Source of the DNA: Perkinsus chesapeaki
Taxonomy: Eukaryota; Perkinsozoa; Perkinsida; Perkinsidae
NCBI GenBank assembly: GCA_013115145.1
Contig: JAAPAO010000448.1
Location: 1-29,908 of the forward strand
Direction: 5' to 3'
Length of the DNA stretch: 29,908 nt
In this document: positions 1 to 10,402 of the stretch, piece by piece
Layout: every line of letters starts with the position of its first letter
How positions within the stretch are numbered: the stretch's first letter is position 1
Made by a program: the position numbers and the translations under genes
The notes under the pieces: generated by a model
Told to the model about the DNA's origin: nothing
Databases searched by the model: none
What the model saw: the letters and a program-made list of their open reading frames with translations, nothing else

Positions 1-70
1 CAACTTTTGGAGTGTGTTCGGGTTTCGGGTTTGAGTATTCCTCCCGCACTCCCGTGTTCGATGGGATTTT

Positions 71-114
71 ACGGTAAAAAACCCTTGTAGAATCTACAAG
101 GGTTTTTTTACCGT
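71..114. repeat. near-perfect 21/22-bp inverted repeat (hairpin)
   Basis: The left arm (71-91) and right arm (93-114) are reverse complements except for one extra base in the T/A run. They are separated by a single base, so the sequence could extrude as a long stem. The centre carries TGTAGAATCTACA. Flanking T and A runs extend the symmetry a little further. It could be a transposon end, a transcription terminator-like structure or a cruciform; the sequence does not decide. Confidence 0.8.
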
Positions 115-125
115 GAAAAAGAAAG

Positions 126-142
126 AATCTACAATGTAGATT
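126..142. repeat. 17-bp palindrome related to the neighbouring hairpin
   Basis: The site reads AATCTACA, one central base, TGTAGATT, a perfect dyad. It reuses the TCTACA/TGTAGA half-site found at the centre of the hairpin at 71-114, so the two structures may share an origin or a binding factor. Confidence 0.6.
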
Positions 143-521
143 GGGCCCTTCTGTTATGTTGCTTGTTGGTGTCATGAGTAATATGAGTATGCGTGGGAGT
201 TCGTCCGCAGTATTCAGTAGTATCATACCTTGAGAGATATGAGGGCTTCTCTGGTCTCATACTACTAGTATGAGAGTCCGGTGGTGACGCCACCACGATT
301 GTGACCGTTTGGATGTCACAGTGTATATGCGTGCATTTGCGCATCGTATGCACCGTCATCTGAAGAGGCAGCTTCTACTTGTCTCTCGTATTCCGGTAGC
401 ATTCGGGTGGCTCGAGTCTTTGGGTGACTCCCCTCGTCGTTGCTTATGCAGCATGAGTCATACCGGTAAAGAGTGTAGGTCATTTCAGCCTCGGTCTTTT
501 GTTTTTTACTGATATTCGACA

Positions 522-968
522 ATGGCAAAGCTCATCCTTACTGCATCTGTACTTCTACTTGGAATATTTATGCCTTGCATAGTTATATCCGATACTGGTC
601 CATCTGGTAAGGACTACTGCCACAAAGTCTCGAGGACTCTTATCCCTCTTGGATTTACACGGACATACCGTCTATCTTTTACTACTCCTACTCATATGAC
701 TTACAGCATGGTCAGCAAATCTGGTTGGTTCTCCACGGATCGACTTGCATACTCAGGCTCGAATATACCCTATACATATGATGCTGAAAATGGGTTGATA
801 GAGGCTAATACTAATGGTGAAGATATCAAGGGAACTTGGATATCAACATATGTCGAAGCAGGAGACATGATAGCTATGAAATATATCGCAGATAAGGATG
901 AAATACAATTACGTGTTAGAAACAGTTCTCTCAAGAGTAGGAAGATGAGGACTTTCCGTAGATGCTGA
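522..968 (+). CDS. small secreted protein, family unknown
   Basis: The single open exon encodes 148 residues. The first 23 or so residues form a good signal peptide: Lys at position 3, a hydrophobic Leu/Ile/Val core, then a plausible cleavage before Asp-Thr-Gly. The mature part is short, Ser/Thr/Tyr-rich and looks beta-stranded, with Cys at about 33 and a C-terminal Cys after a basic stretch. No membrane segment follows, so secretion or delivery to a vacuole is inferred. I do not recognise a named domain. Small secreted proteins of this kind are common in parasitic alveolates, and a role at the host interface would be speculation. The start is the first ATG before the signal peptide. No intron is needed, unlike most genes here. 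Confidence 0.6.
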   Translation: MAKLILTASVLLLGIFMPCIVISDTGPSGKDYCHKVSRTLIPLGFTRTYRLSFTTPTHMTYSMVSKSGWFSTDRLAYSGSNIPYTYDAENGLIEANTNGEDIKGTWISTYVEAGDMIAMKYIADKDEIQLRVRNSSLKSRKMRTFRRC

Positions 969-1403
969 ATGGAAGCACAGCAAGTTTCCAGCATTCTTTT
1001 CCACGGGCTTCATCACTCTCCTCTTGAAGCTGGTTATCAGTAGTAACAGAATTCTCTTAAGAGTTTTACTAGCTGGAATGGTTGGTTTGGGATTTCCAGC
1101 TCATTAAAACCTTCCATATTAACGTCAGTTCTACTGGTATGAAAGGATCAACTTGTGTTCAGTCAAATATAAGATATTGAGCCTTTCAAGTTTTCGGTGA
1201 ACCCTCCGGCAAAGTGATTAGTAATACGTAGTAGTTTGTTTTCTCCATTCGATCACTGGATCTCGTTTATGTGGGAGAATCATACGTAGGTATGACGCTA
1301 TATTCAACGTGTCATTGCCACTTCAACTATACGCCTACATCATTCATCATATAATAATAGCTTAACATGGTGTTTTAACACGTTTGATGGTGTAAGCTAG
1401 AGC
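969..1403. other. intergenic, no feature seen
   Basis: No long reading frame, RNA gene or clear repeat is seen. A small dyad (AGCTGGAA and TTCCAGCT around 1070-1100) is the only local symmetry I noticed and is weak. The region presumably contains the 3' untranslated part of the secreted-protein gene. Confidence 0.4.
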
Positions 1404-1850
1404 TTAGGCTATTGAAACCCACGCGGCTCTCTTTGGGAAGTTGAGTACATCCATAGGTCCTCGCAAAAGTTCCACATACGTTCTGGGATTCTTGACAGAC
1501 AGGAAAATCAGCTTATAAGTGAGCCTATAAGGTTTGCCATTGGAAAGGCTGATATACGTCCTCCAGTGCAAAGCAGTGATCAATATCTGCGGGTTTCTTC
1601 CCAACTTACCGCGGGTGGTAACGGATGTCCTTAGATAGAGAGGCCCACTCGCTTTTTGGTGCGGGCTACACGACGGTGAATTTTGGATGTCGGGGGAAGA
1701 GGTTAACGGGGAGAAGCGAAATGGACGATTCAGGGTAAGATATTTTGGAGGGCGAGGTAGCACGAAGTATGAGCAGAAGGGCTTACACTCAAGTATAAAT
1801 ATCATTCCTAGCAACGGAAATGCCGGCCCATGACATTCGATTATCATCAT
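1404..1850 (-). CDS. possible hypothetical protein, doubtful
   Basis: An open frame of 148 residues runs on the minus strand. Its C-terminal half has mixed composition with regular aromatic and hydrophobic spacing (for example ITALHWRTYISLSNGKPYRL) and balanced codon use, which reads more like protein than chance. The N-terminal third is Pro/Phe/Cys-rich and less convincing, so the true gene may start downstream or be a decayed exon. No signal peptide or known domain is recognised. It could be a relic of a lineage-specific family or a chance frame. Confidence 0.3.
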   Translation of the reverse strand: MMIIECHGPAFPLLGMIFILECKPFCSYFVLPRPPKYLTLNRPFRFSPLTSSPDIQNSPSCSPHQKASGPLYLRTSVTTRGKLGRNPQILITALHWRTYISLSNGKPYRLTYKLIFLSVKNPRTYVELLRGPMDVLNFPKRAAWVSIA

Positions 1851-1925
1851 AACTCAGGAATAACGTGTTGTTGATGTGCTAATAGGAACAGAGCTGAAAC
1901 CTAGATTGAACAACAACAGCAACAT

Positions 1926-1960
<35 letters not shown>

Positions 1961-2597
1961 ACAACAACAACAACAACAACAGAACCTCATTTCAGTGGTG
2001 ACTTGCCAGGAGGTATATTCTTAAGAGGTCTTCTTTCTAGAGGTACCCACATTATTACTTAATTCGACCGACTGGTCGTGGTTCGCTAGTAAAAACTTGG
2101 ATTTTGAGGTCGAAATCAAGCTGTGTATTCTATTTCAATTAGGCAGCCTTTTTACTAAGTGACCTCCAGTTCTCATCAACCAGAACGGGTTGGGACTTGT
2201 AACTTTGACACTAGGCTTCTAGTGGTATACATCTAGCGCATACAGACGAGAATTTTCGAAAAAAGGCGATATTATATTATTATTCGGCAGGCTGTAAATT
2301 GACACTTGTTGCACAAGCTGTGCAGCACAACAAAGGATAAACTCAGACTAATACCATCATGTTAAAAAATACAACGCACTAATAGGCTTTAAGGTTATAT
2401 ACCCACCAACGACACCACCACCAGCAGCAGCATAATCATCCGCCACAAGATGGGCCATTACTATGGACTTGGTATAAAGAGATGTTTGAGCAACATCATC
2501 ATCACTGTAATAGCAATCACTTCAATCGATTGTCTCTTGAGGTAGTGGACAATGCCTGAATGAAATACCATCGAGCGATATAAAGGAGGAGAACATA
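1851..2597. other. intergenic, low-complexity DNA
   Basis: No gene is supported. The stretch contains the CAA/CAG tract at 1910-1981, a short dyad (CGACC and GGTCG near 2066), and the 3' flank of the downstream glycerol kinase gene. A/CCA-rich runs near 2410-2440 give short low-complexity reading frames that I do not count as coding. Confidence 0.45.
1910..1981. repeat. CAA/CAG trinucleotide tract
   Basis: About 70 bases consist almost entirely of CAA and CAG units with one CAT interruption. Read on the plus strand it would give polyglutamine, but no supported exon includes it. It is best taken as an imperfect microsatellite, likely length-variable. Confidence 0.75.
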
Positions 2598-4221
2598 TTA
2601 CTCTTCTAGATTGAGTGACCTTTGTAATGCATCATTCCATCTACGTCTAACAGCCTTTCTTTGAGTTAATGCCTCATCTTCAGGTTCTATCTTTCGATGC
2701 CCTCCTAGATTTGATATAAGATCATCAAGTGGAATATCTTCCCAGAAGTCAACTGCGAGACCAGCAGCATAAGCAGCTCCAAATGAGGTAAATTCAACCG
2801 TTTTAGCTGCTGGATATATAGCCTTATCTAAAGCATCAGCTTGCATCTGTAAGAATAGGTTATTCCTAGTCATACCACCATCAACATAAAACATATCAAG
2901 TGGGCTACCAATATGTTTTTCCATAGCCTCTACGACATCAACTACTTGAAGTGACACAGCTTCTAATACTGCTCTACATATATGAGCTTTAGTTGTACCC
3001 AATGTCATACCTGTTATAACAGCTCTAGCATCAGGACGCCAATAGGGTGCAAATAGACCAGTAAAAGCAGGTACAAAGGTAACACCACCCGTATTAGGTA
3101 CTGTTAATGCTTGTTTTTCTATTTCATCAGGAGTATTAATAAGTTGTAAATTATCACATAACCATTGGACTGCACGTCCAGTATTAGCAATAGAACCTTC
3201 AAGTGCATAAAATACTTTACCACCCTTCCTTTGAAATGCTACTGTTGTTAATATACCAAATGATGATGGCACTACATTTTGCCCAGTATTAACCAACATA
3301 AAGCATCCCTTACCAAGTGTCATCTTTCCTTTACCTTCTTGTATACATCCATGACCAACTAATGCTGATTGTTGATCACCTAATATAGCTGTTATAGGTA
3401 CATTACATATATTAGGACATAGCTCGCAGGACACATTACCAATATAACCGGAACTAGGTACAATTTTAGGAAGACTATCAATAGGAATACCAAGTGATTG
3501 GCATACCTCTTCTGACCATTGTAATGTATTAAGGTCCATTAACATATATCTAAAATAATATAACTACTTATTACTGTTGTTGTTGTTATTATTACTACCT
3601 TGATGCATTAGTAACATCAGTAACATGTATACCATTATTATTATATCCACCAGTTAAATTATAAGTAAGCCATGAATCAACTGTACCAAATAAACATCTA
3701 CCTTCTTTAACAGCATTATTAACATCATCAATATTATCCAATAACCATTTTATTTTAAGTGCAGTAAAATATGTACTTATTGGTAAACCAGTTATATTAC
3801 GAAATCTATCTTTACCTTCATTCATTGTTAATGCCTTTACAGTATCATATGTTCTTAAATCTAACCATACTATTGCATTATATAATGGTTTACCATTTAA
3901 TTTATCCCATGCTATTAAAGTCTCACGTTGATTAGTTATACCTATTGATGATATATTACTACTACTAATACCATCTGATGATGATGAGGTTGTTGTTGTT
4001 ATTAAATCAGTTATATCATTAATTGATCTTATTGTTGATTCTAATATATCATATGGATCCTGTTCACACCAACCTGGATTTGGGTATTTTTGTTGAAAGA
4101 AGTATTGTCTAGAATGTACAAGTGTTGCATCCTTATTAAATAATGTAGCTTTTGCTGATGTGGTACCGACGTTAATAGCCAAGACATACTGTGGTGATGA
4201 TGATGAAGAAGAAGAAGTCAT
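2598..4221 (-). CDS. glycerol kinase paralogue A, ATP-site residues changed
   Basis: Two exons, 4221-3599 and 3549-2598, are joined over a 49-bp intron and give 524 residues, close to the ~500 usual for FGGY-type glycerol kinases. Known family role: ATP + glycerol to glycerol-3-phosphate. Glycerol-contact and catalytic motifs are kept: NQRETL, STYF, GDQQSAL with the catalytic Asp, and GCFML. The ATP-side signatures are altered. The N-terminal motif reads NVGTTSAK instead of DQGTTSSR, so the metal-site Asp and the Arg are replaced, and YGTGCF has become LGKGCF. The frame is intact throughout. It may be a pseudoenzyme, a kinase with another substrate, or a weakly active copy. It lies directly downstream of paralogue B in the same orientation, and most of exon 1 is nearly identical to that copy. 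Confidence 0.88.
3599..4094 (-). repeat. direct repeat unit 1, shared with 5696-6191
   Basis: Aligned by eye, this 496-base segment of glycerol kinase exon 1 differs from the matching segment of the neighbouring copy at three positions (about 99.4% identity). Upstream of it the two N-termini diverge abruptly. Downstream, the intron is similar and exon 2 is clearly diverged. The pattern suggests recent gene conversion rather than a fresh whole-gene duplication. Confidence 0.85.
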
Positions 4222-4670
4222 GTTGTTAGGCTATGGATTATAGTAGTGCAAGAAGGGAATGAGCTTGTTACTAATAATAAAATATAACTACGAGAATAAC
4301 TAAATAAGTAAGAGCCTTTATTAATAGCCTTATAGCCTAGAAATCAAGGTAATGATTCAATGACAAAGGAAAAGGCAATATACTAAGCCTTGTATACTTG
4401 AGATACTGAGATAGTTAGGATACCAGAATAACAACAACAACTACTACGACAACGATGACGATGACATCACAACACAATTGATATGAAACTAGATATAAAA
4501 CACTATAAACTATGATATAATAATTATGAGAATATTTATATAATATTAAATAATATCTATAAGGCTGCTTCTTCTTATTAGGATCCCATAGCATCTGGAA
4601 GGGGGCAGTATCTAACATAATCCAACGTGAGTACACGACCATCATCACCACCCCCTTCTATTGTTGATTC
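4222..4670. other. spacer between the tandem glycerol kinase genes
   Basis: About 450 AT-rich bases separate the stop codon of copy B from the start codon of copy A. Runs such as AACAACAAC and GACGATGACGATGAC near 4430-4465 give only low-complexity frames. It should contain the 3' end of copy B and the promoter of copy A. I see no recognisable promoter motif. Confidence 0.5.
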
Positions 4671-6309
4671 TTACTCTTCTAAACCTAATGTCCTTTCAAT
4701 TGCATCATTCCATCTCCTTCTTATAGCCTTCCTTCTCTCCAGTGCTGCTGGATGTGGTTCTATTTTCCTATGTCCCCCCAGATTAGCAATAAGTTCCACT
4801 ATTGGTACCTTCCATAACCCAATAGCTAACCCAGCCGCATAAGCAGCTCCGAAAGCCGTAGTTTCGGCCATAACTGCTGGTTGAATATCTTTAGGTAAGA
4901 AATCAGCTTGCATTTGCATAAGTAGTCTATTAGCAGTCATACCACCATCGGCATAAAACTCAACTATCGGTTTATCCAATTCCTTTTCCATAACTCTAAC
5001 AACATCAACTACTTCTAATGCCACACCTTCTAATACTGCTCTACATATATGAGCTTTAGTTGTACTTAATGTCATACCTGTTATAACAGCTCTAGCATCA
5101 GGTCGCCAATGTGGCGTGAATAGACCAGAGAATGCAGGTACTACGGTAACACCACCTGTATTAGGTACTGTTTTAGCTAATTCCTCTACTTCAGGTGCTG
5201 ATTCAATAACACCTAATTGATCACGTAACCATTGTACTGCTCTACCAGCTATAGCTACTGAACCCTCTAAAGCATAATAAACAGGACCATCTTGCTTTTG
5301 AAATGCCACTGTTGTTAATAAACCAAATGATGATTGTATAGGTTGATGACCAGTATTAACCAACATAAAACAACCAGTACCATACGTACATTTAGCTTGA
5401 CCTTCTTTAACACAACCATGCCCCAATAATGCTGATTGTTGATCACCTAATATAGCTGTTATAGGTACATTATCTAATAATGGATGTATATGTATATTAT
5501 TAGGAGTAGTAGCATTATTATTGATATTTACTCTACCAATAATACCACAACTTGGCACTATAGTTGGTAATGTTTCTATTGGTATACCCAACTCATCACA
5601 TATACCCTTATCCCATTGTAATGTATTAAGATCCATTAACATATATCTAAAATAATATAACTACTTACTGTTGTTGTAATTGTTATTATTATTACCTTGA
5701 TGCATTAGTAACATCAGTAACATGTATACCATTATTATTATATCCACCAGTTAAATTATAAGTAAGCCATGAATCAACTGTACCAAATAAACATCTACCT
5801 TCTTTAACAGCATTATTAACATCATCAATATTATCCAATAACCATTTTATTTTAAGTGCAGTAAAATATGTACTTATTGGTAAACCAGTTATATTACGAA
5901 ATCTATCTTTACCTTCATTCATTGTTAATGCCTTTACAGTATCATATGTTCTTAAATCTAACCATACTATTGCATTATATAATGGTTTACCATTTAATTT
6001 ATCCCATGCTATTAAAGTCTCACGTTGATTAGTTATACCTATTGATGATATATTACTACTACTAATACCATCTGATGATGATGAGGTTGTTGTTGTTATT
6101 AAATCAGATATATCATTAATCGATCTTATTGTTGATTCTAATATATCATATGGATCTTGTTCACACCAACCTGGATTTGGGTATTTTTGTTCAAATGGAT
6201 AACCTTTAACATGCACAACATGACCATCATCCCCATCAAATATAATAGCCCTGGATGATGTTGTACCCTGATCTATTGCTAATACATATTTCTTATTATC
6301 ATCAACCAT
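4671..6309 (-). CDS. GK: glycerol kinase, canonical copy B
   Basis: Exons 6309-5696 and 5646-4671 join across a 49-bp intron to give 529 residues. The protein is an FGGY-family glycerol kinase that makes glycerol-3-phosphate for lipid synthesis or glycolysis. Visible signatures, in order: DQGTTSSRA near residue 14 (phosphate and metal site), NQRETLIAWD (glycerol contacts), STYF, GDQQSAL with the catalytic Asp, YGTGCFMLVNTG (adenine nucleotide site), GRAVQWL, and a C-terminal helical region ending in a WND-containing stretch. All expected catalytic residues are present. The intron falls in the codon of the Arg ending the NASR motif, exactly as in copy A. No transit peptide is evident, so a cytosolic location is inferred. 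Confidence 0.95.
5696..6191 (-). repeat. direct repeat unit 2, shared with 3599-4094
   Basis: This is the partner of the near-identical segment in glycerol kinase copy A; see that entry. The tract ends where the two genes' N-terminal coding parts become unalike, around 6192, and it reaches exactly to the exon 1 donor site, with the following introns still similar. Confidence 0.85.
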
Positions 6310-6491
6310 TTATAGTAATAATCTTATTACTGCCTATCAACCCTTTGTATTAAGAATACTAATAATAACAACTCAACAACGTAATAATCAGTTTCCAAGT
6401 CTCCTCCTATTCCATCAAAGTGTCTCCTATTCACCAGTATATACCATTATTAGTACTATATACCAATAACGGTATTAGCAGCAGCAGTAGT

Positions 6492-6948
6492 TTAGACACG
6501 AGAGGGATAGAGCATGACGCGGACCATAGAACCGTAAGCCTTAGGGGGGAGGTTCTTCTTGAAGTTGCAACGGACGGTACCGGCGTTACCGTGAGCGCGC
6601 ATAACCTTGCCCCACATGCACTAAAAATGAATAATACATTATTATACAACCCTCCTCCACCTTATTACTCGGAACTTGGAACCGTTCTTAAGAGTGTTGG
6701 TCTTGTAAACGTAAGCAATACGCTTTCCAAGATAGAAATCAACATCCTCAGTGCAGTGAACACCCTCAATCTTAACGAGAGCCTGGTTCATATGAGTGTT
6801 GCACTAAAATAACATTTACATAATAGGAGATTGGTGACGATGATATTACCTTGGAACGCTTGGGTCCCATGAGAACACCCTTGGAGTAAAGGCGTACAGG
6901 CTGCTTGGTGCGGCGGCCACCCTTTGCTTGGAAACGCTTCTCGGGCAT
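6492..6948 (-). CDS. RPL35A: 60S ribosomal protein eL33 (L35a)
   Basis: Three exons, 6948-6850, 6803-6669 and 6620-6492, joined in phase 0 over introns of 46 and 48 bp, give 120 residues (human L35a is 110). Family signatures are clear: [15 protein letters not shown] near the N-terminus, [21 protein letters not shown] in the centre, [16 protein letters not shown], and a C-terminal [10 protein letters not shown]. The first ten residues form a basic lineage extension. It is a structural protein of the large ribosomal subunit. Codons end mostly in C or G (or CGT for Arg), unlike the AT-ending codons of its neighbours, as expected for high expression. The start sits 58 bases from a 14-bp motif also found upstream of the uL6 gene. 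Confidence 0.96.
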
Positions 6949-7005
6949 TGTTGGAGACTCGATAAGACTCTAACACCATCAAGCTACGAGGCATGATCGA
7001 TTACT

Positions 7006-7019
7006 GGGCGAGCGAGATT
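7006..7019 (-). promoter_or_regulatory. 14-bp motif upstream of RPL35A (copy 1)
   Basis: The plus strand reads GGGCGAGCGAGATT (AATCTCGCTCGCCC in gene orientation). The same 14 bases occur upstream of the uL6 gene at 19180-19193 and I saw no other copy in the window. Both copies have ATCGAT a few bases toward the gene and GCGC on the far side. The position, 58 bases before the start codon and between two divergent genes, suggests a core promoter or activator site. Confidence 0.6.
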
Positions 7020-7037
7020 CCACCGCGCATCATTTTT

Positions 7038-10000
7038 ATGATTTTGATCCTAAAGGGGGACCGTGCTACTAGTGGGGCTCTTTAGATGTTGTTGTTGTAT
7101 CTATGATAAGTAATATAATAGTAGATAATGCAATAACGAAGGCTGCATGTAGTCTAGGGTATAATATACGGAGGAATATTGATATAATAGAAGAAGAACA
7201 TACTATAGTAGAGATATCAAATAATAGAGAAGAATACGGTATGAATAATAATATAATAAACAACACTGATACAGAGAATAAAGTACATAACAGGGGCAGA
7301 CCCGTAAGAAGAGATAAACCTAGTAAGGCTAAACCATTGATGATACAAAAAGAGAACAATATAGTAGACAATAATACAATTGTGATAAGAGACAGCGGTG
7401 ATAATAGTACCAACCCTTACACTACTGCCATTAGCGTAGAGGTGGATGCTAGGAAACTAGCTGAGATAGCTGCAGCTAGGGTACGACGATGGCGAAGTGA
7501 AAGTTGTAGAAGGTAGGTGGCTATAGTAGCATGGGGGTATGGTAATATTAGGGAACGTATACGAAAGGAATGGATACAAAAACAGGAAGATAAAGTAAAA
7601 GAAAGGAAGCTTAATGAAGTAACATAAATAATAAGAAAGGCTGGATGAGTCTTATTATAGGGTGAACGAATAAAACAAGAGAAACGAGAAATGGTTATTA
7701 GAGCACGACAGCATAGAAGGGAAATAAAAGAACAATTAGTTAATGGTAGTAGGATAAGAGGAGCAGCAGCAGCAGCTGTATCCCTACCACCAGCTAATAC
7801 TATTAGGAAACATGCAACAATAAAGGAAAGGTAAGGTATAATAAAGGTGTAGGTTGGAGTAGAACTGGTTAGTATAGGCCAAAATGGATAGGGTTATATG
7901 ATGGAGGGGGTATGAGGCAACCTGGGGTGGTATCATATGGTAAAAGAGTGGTGAAATCAAAGGAAGAACAGATAGAGCGTAGCATAGAAGCTAGGAAGAG
8001 AGCTGTAAATTGGATGAAGGAAGCTGGTAATAAGGATAATAATAGACATAGGGTAATAATGTTATATTAGAGGCCAGAAGGAGGAGGATAGCACAAGAAC
8101 AGTTAAAGAGGGAATTACAGATACAGAGGCTATTAGAGGAAGATAAAGCGAAGAAAAGACAATTATTAGACAAAAGCATTGTAATAGGAATGGGGGTATG
8201 GTAAGATATGGTATAATTAGGCCGAACGCAATAGGGCAAGGAGGGAGGCATTTGAGAGTAGACAGAGATCTAGGGTAAAGTTATAGTTAGGATTGTTGGA
8301 ATAATATTATTTAGAGTGGATCAACATCACTTGGTTATCGTAGTCGTGGATCAGTATCTTTGGGAAGACCTAGTAAAAAGAAGATACCATTACCAAGGTA
8401 TAAATCAATAGAACGTGATGCAGCTATACGAAAGGATAATGAAGTAAAAGGGGGGTTAAAGGGAATGTTAAAGGATATATTATAGGAAAGAGAGAGAAAG
8501 AGGATATTAATGGAGAGGAAGATACAACGTGGTTTAGTAAGGGCAATAATAGTAAGAGCGGCGGTTACTTTAAATATAAGGTACCTATAGACCATGAGGA
8601 GATCCGACGTCATATGGAATTAGTTGTAGATTTAATGTTTAATACTGTGTAAGTGATGTATATTAGGATTCCATAGCATCAGAGGCAACAGAAAGGGCTA
8701 AACATAGGACACGTATGAGAATAGGGGAACAGGAAGGAAGAATAGACGGTAGACATAGAAGATAGTTTAATATTATTGGACTACTACTTTAAAGGTCATA
8801 ATACTACTACCACTCGACGGTCCATGGCAGCACCAATACCTGAGGGTAGTGATGCCGGAGGATATGATAGAGTAATAGGATATAGTTATCATGTGTACAG
8901 GTCTTGTTGATGTTGTTAGGGTGATAGTAGTAGTATACGGTTAATGAGACAGAAAAGCTATGGAGCTGCTATACAACGCTTAGCATCATCACCACCGCCA
9001 CCACAGAGAAGAGGATTACCAAAACATAGGATAATACCGTATGACTCCTGCTGCTGCTGCTGCTGGTGGCGTTGTTAATGATTGATATTTATTATAGACC
9101 ACCATTCAAACCTAGTGGTATGAACCCTAGCCCCTTACAACGACGACGCCCACTTAAAGCGTATAATGGGGGAGCTGCATTAGAGGTAATAGGTTATACT
9201 AGATACAGTAATGATGAGTTGTTGTATATGGCAGATAATAGAGTTAAATAGGAAAAGGGCTATATCTAGGGTAAGGGAATATAGGGTAAAGGATAGTACA
9301 TCTCCATTATTACTACAACAACAAGAAGGAGAAGACGCATTATTACCAGCAATACAAGAGGATCCTATTATAGAACGAAGGGTAGTAGTAGTAGGGTGGG
9401 GTGACATAATAAAGGTGGTACATGGCTATATCGATTTAGTTGGCTGCTATAAAGGATGCTAATGAATATATTAATAGTGGTGTACATCGTCGTCGTGAAC
9501 TAGCTATTAAAAAGGTTATTAGACAGGATAAGAGAAATAATATAGAGAATAGACAATATAATAGTAATAATAACGATAATACTCTACCACGGATATGTAA
9601 TAGTATATATACAAGAGGAATATAATAGCATTATTGATATAGGTAATAAACATGAACACGATATAACAGATGATGAAAGGGGTGATATGAAGTATATGAC
9701 CCCTGCAGAGAAGGCTAATAATGATAGGTTAGTAGTTGGAGTATTCTAGATAGAGGGTAGTTATTAAATGTTGTATAGGTATGTTACTGTAGTACAATCT
9801 AGAATAACAACTCTTGCACGTTTTACTAATAGTTTTAAGGAGGATAATAATAATAACACATGTTGTGAGAATGATGATGTATTATCATTACCTCCTATTG
9901 TAGTAACAACTAATAACAGCCAGCATGATGTAATGATCTAATAATGATGTATTATATATTACTATTGTGTTATTATTATTAACTAAATTAAACAACAATA

Positions 10001-10068
10001 ATAAAAATGATGAAGAGGGTGAACAGGCTGCTTGTAGAAGACCCTTTAACTTTAATGATGTAGTATAG
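7038..10068 (+). CDS. Arg/Glu-rich coiled-coil protein, function unknown
   Basis: A chain of about 15 short exons is linked by 39-60-bp introns. One join gives ATG at 7038, 34 coding bases, a 50-bp intron, and continuation at 7122 in the frame starting DNAITKAACSLG; an ATG at 7103 is the alternative start. Later exons carry highly charged helices such as ERIRKEWIQKQEDK, EQIERSIEARKRAVNWMKEA and RRRIAQEQLKRELQIQRLLE, then Ser/Gly/Arg-rich linkers and Asn-rich stretches. Hydrophobic heptads with dense Arg/Lys/Glu suggest long coiled coils, as in cytoskeletal or flagellar proteins. No named domain is recognised. The 3' end is uncertain: a stop near 9941 or one at 10066. It diverges from RPL35A and converges on the LOTUS gene. 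Confidence 0.5.
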
Positions 10069-10402
10069 TACAGTAACATAATACTAGTACAGTTAGAGAA
10101 GAAGAAGATAGTAATGAATGTTATTGTTATTGTTGATATTACTGCTGCTGTTGCTGTTGGTAGTAATAAGGATTATTACTGATACTGATATGATGCTCGA
10201 TACGACGTTTAAACACTTGTTTCGGGTCATCATTATCTAGTACTTATAATCCTATAATACTAATAACTACTACACTAATAATAATAATACTACTACAACA
10301 AGAATAATAACATATACTAGTCTAGAATAACCAGACTCAGTGTCCATAGTGTACCCATTAATAATGATGCTGTACCGGATACCTATCGATAACCTAACCA
10401 AC
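10069..10402. other. convergent intergenic region
   Basis: This lies between the 3' ends of two converging genes. It is mostly AT-rich trinucleotide sequence (ATT, ACT, TGCTG runs). No supported gene, RNA or terminator-like structure is seen. Confidence 0.4.

Larger units (their letters stand above)
1..521. other. non-coding leader with hairpin and palindromes
   Basis: No convincing gene is seen. Short reading frames on both strands overlap each other and lack domain-like composition. The stretch holds a strong hairpin (71-114) and a smaller palindrome (126-142), annotated separately. Base composition is less AT-rich than the gene-dense part of the window. The last part is presumably the 5' region of the secreted-protein gene starting at 522. 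Confidence 0.5.

Noticed and set aside
2598-6309. Four separate kinase fragments, or frameshifted pseudogenes
   Set aside because: Each pair of fragments joins precisely at GT..AG borders over a 49-bp intron within the NAS-Arg-Tyr sequence, giving two full-length proteins.
6420-6812. Plus-strand reading frame of 130 codons
   Set aside because: It is antisense to the RPL35A exons, whose spliced protein matches the family end to end; the plus frame has no domain.
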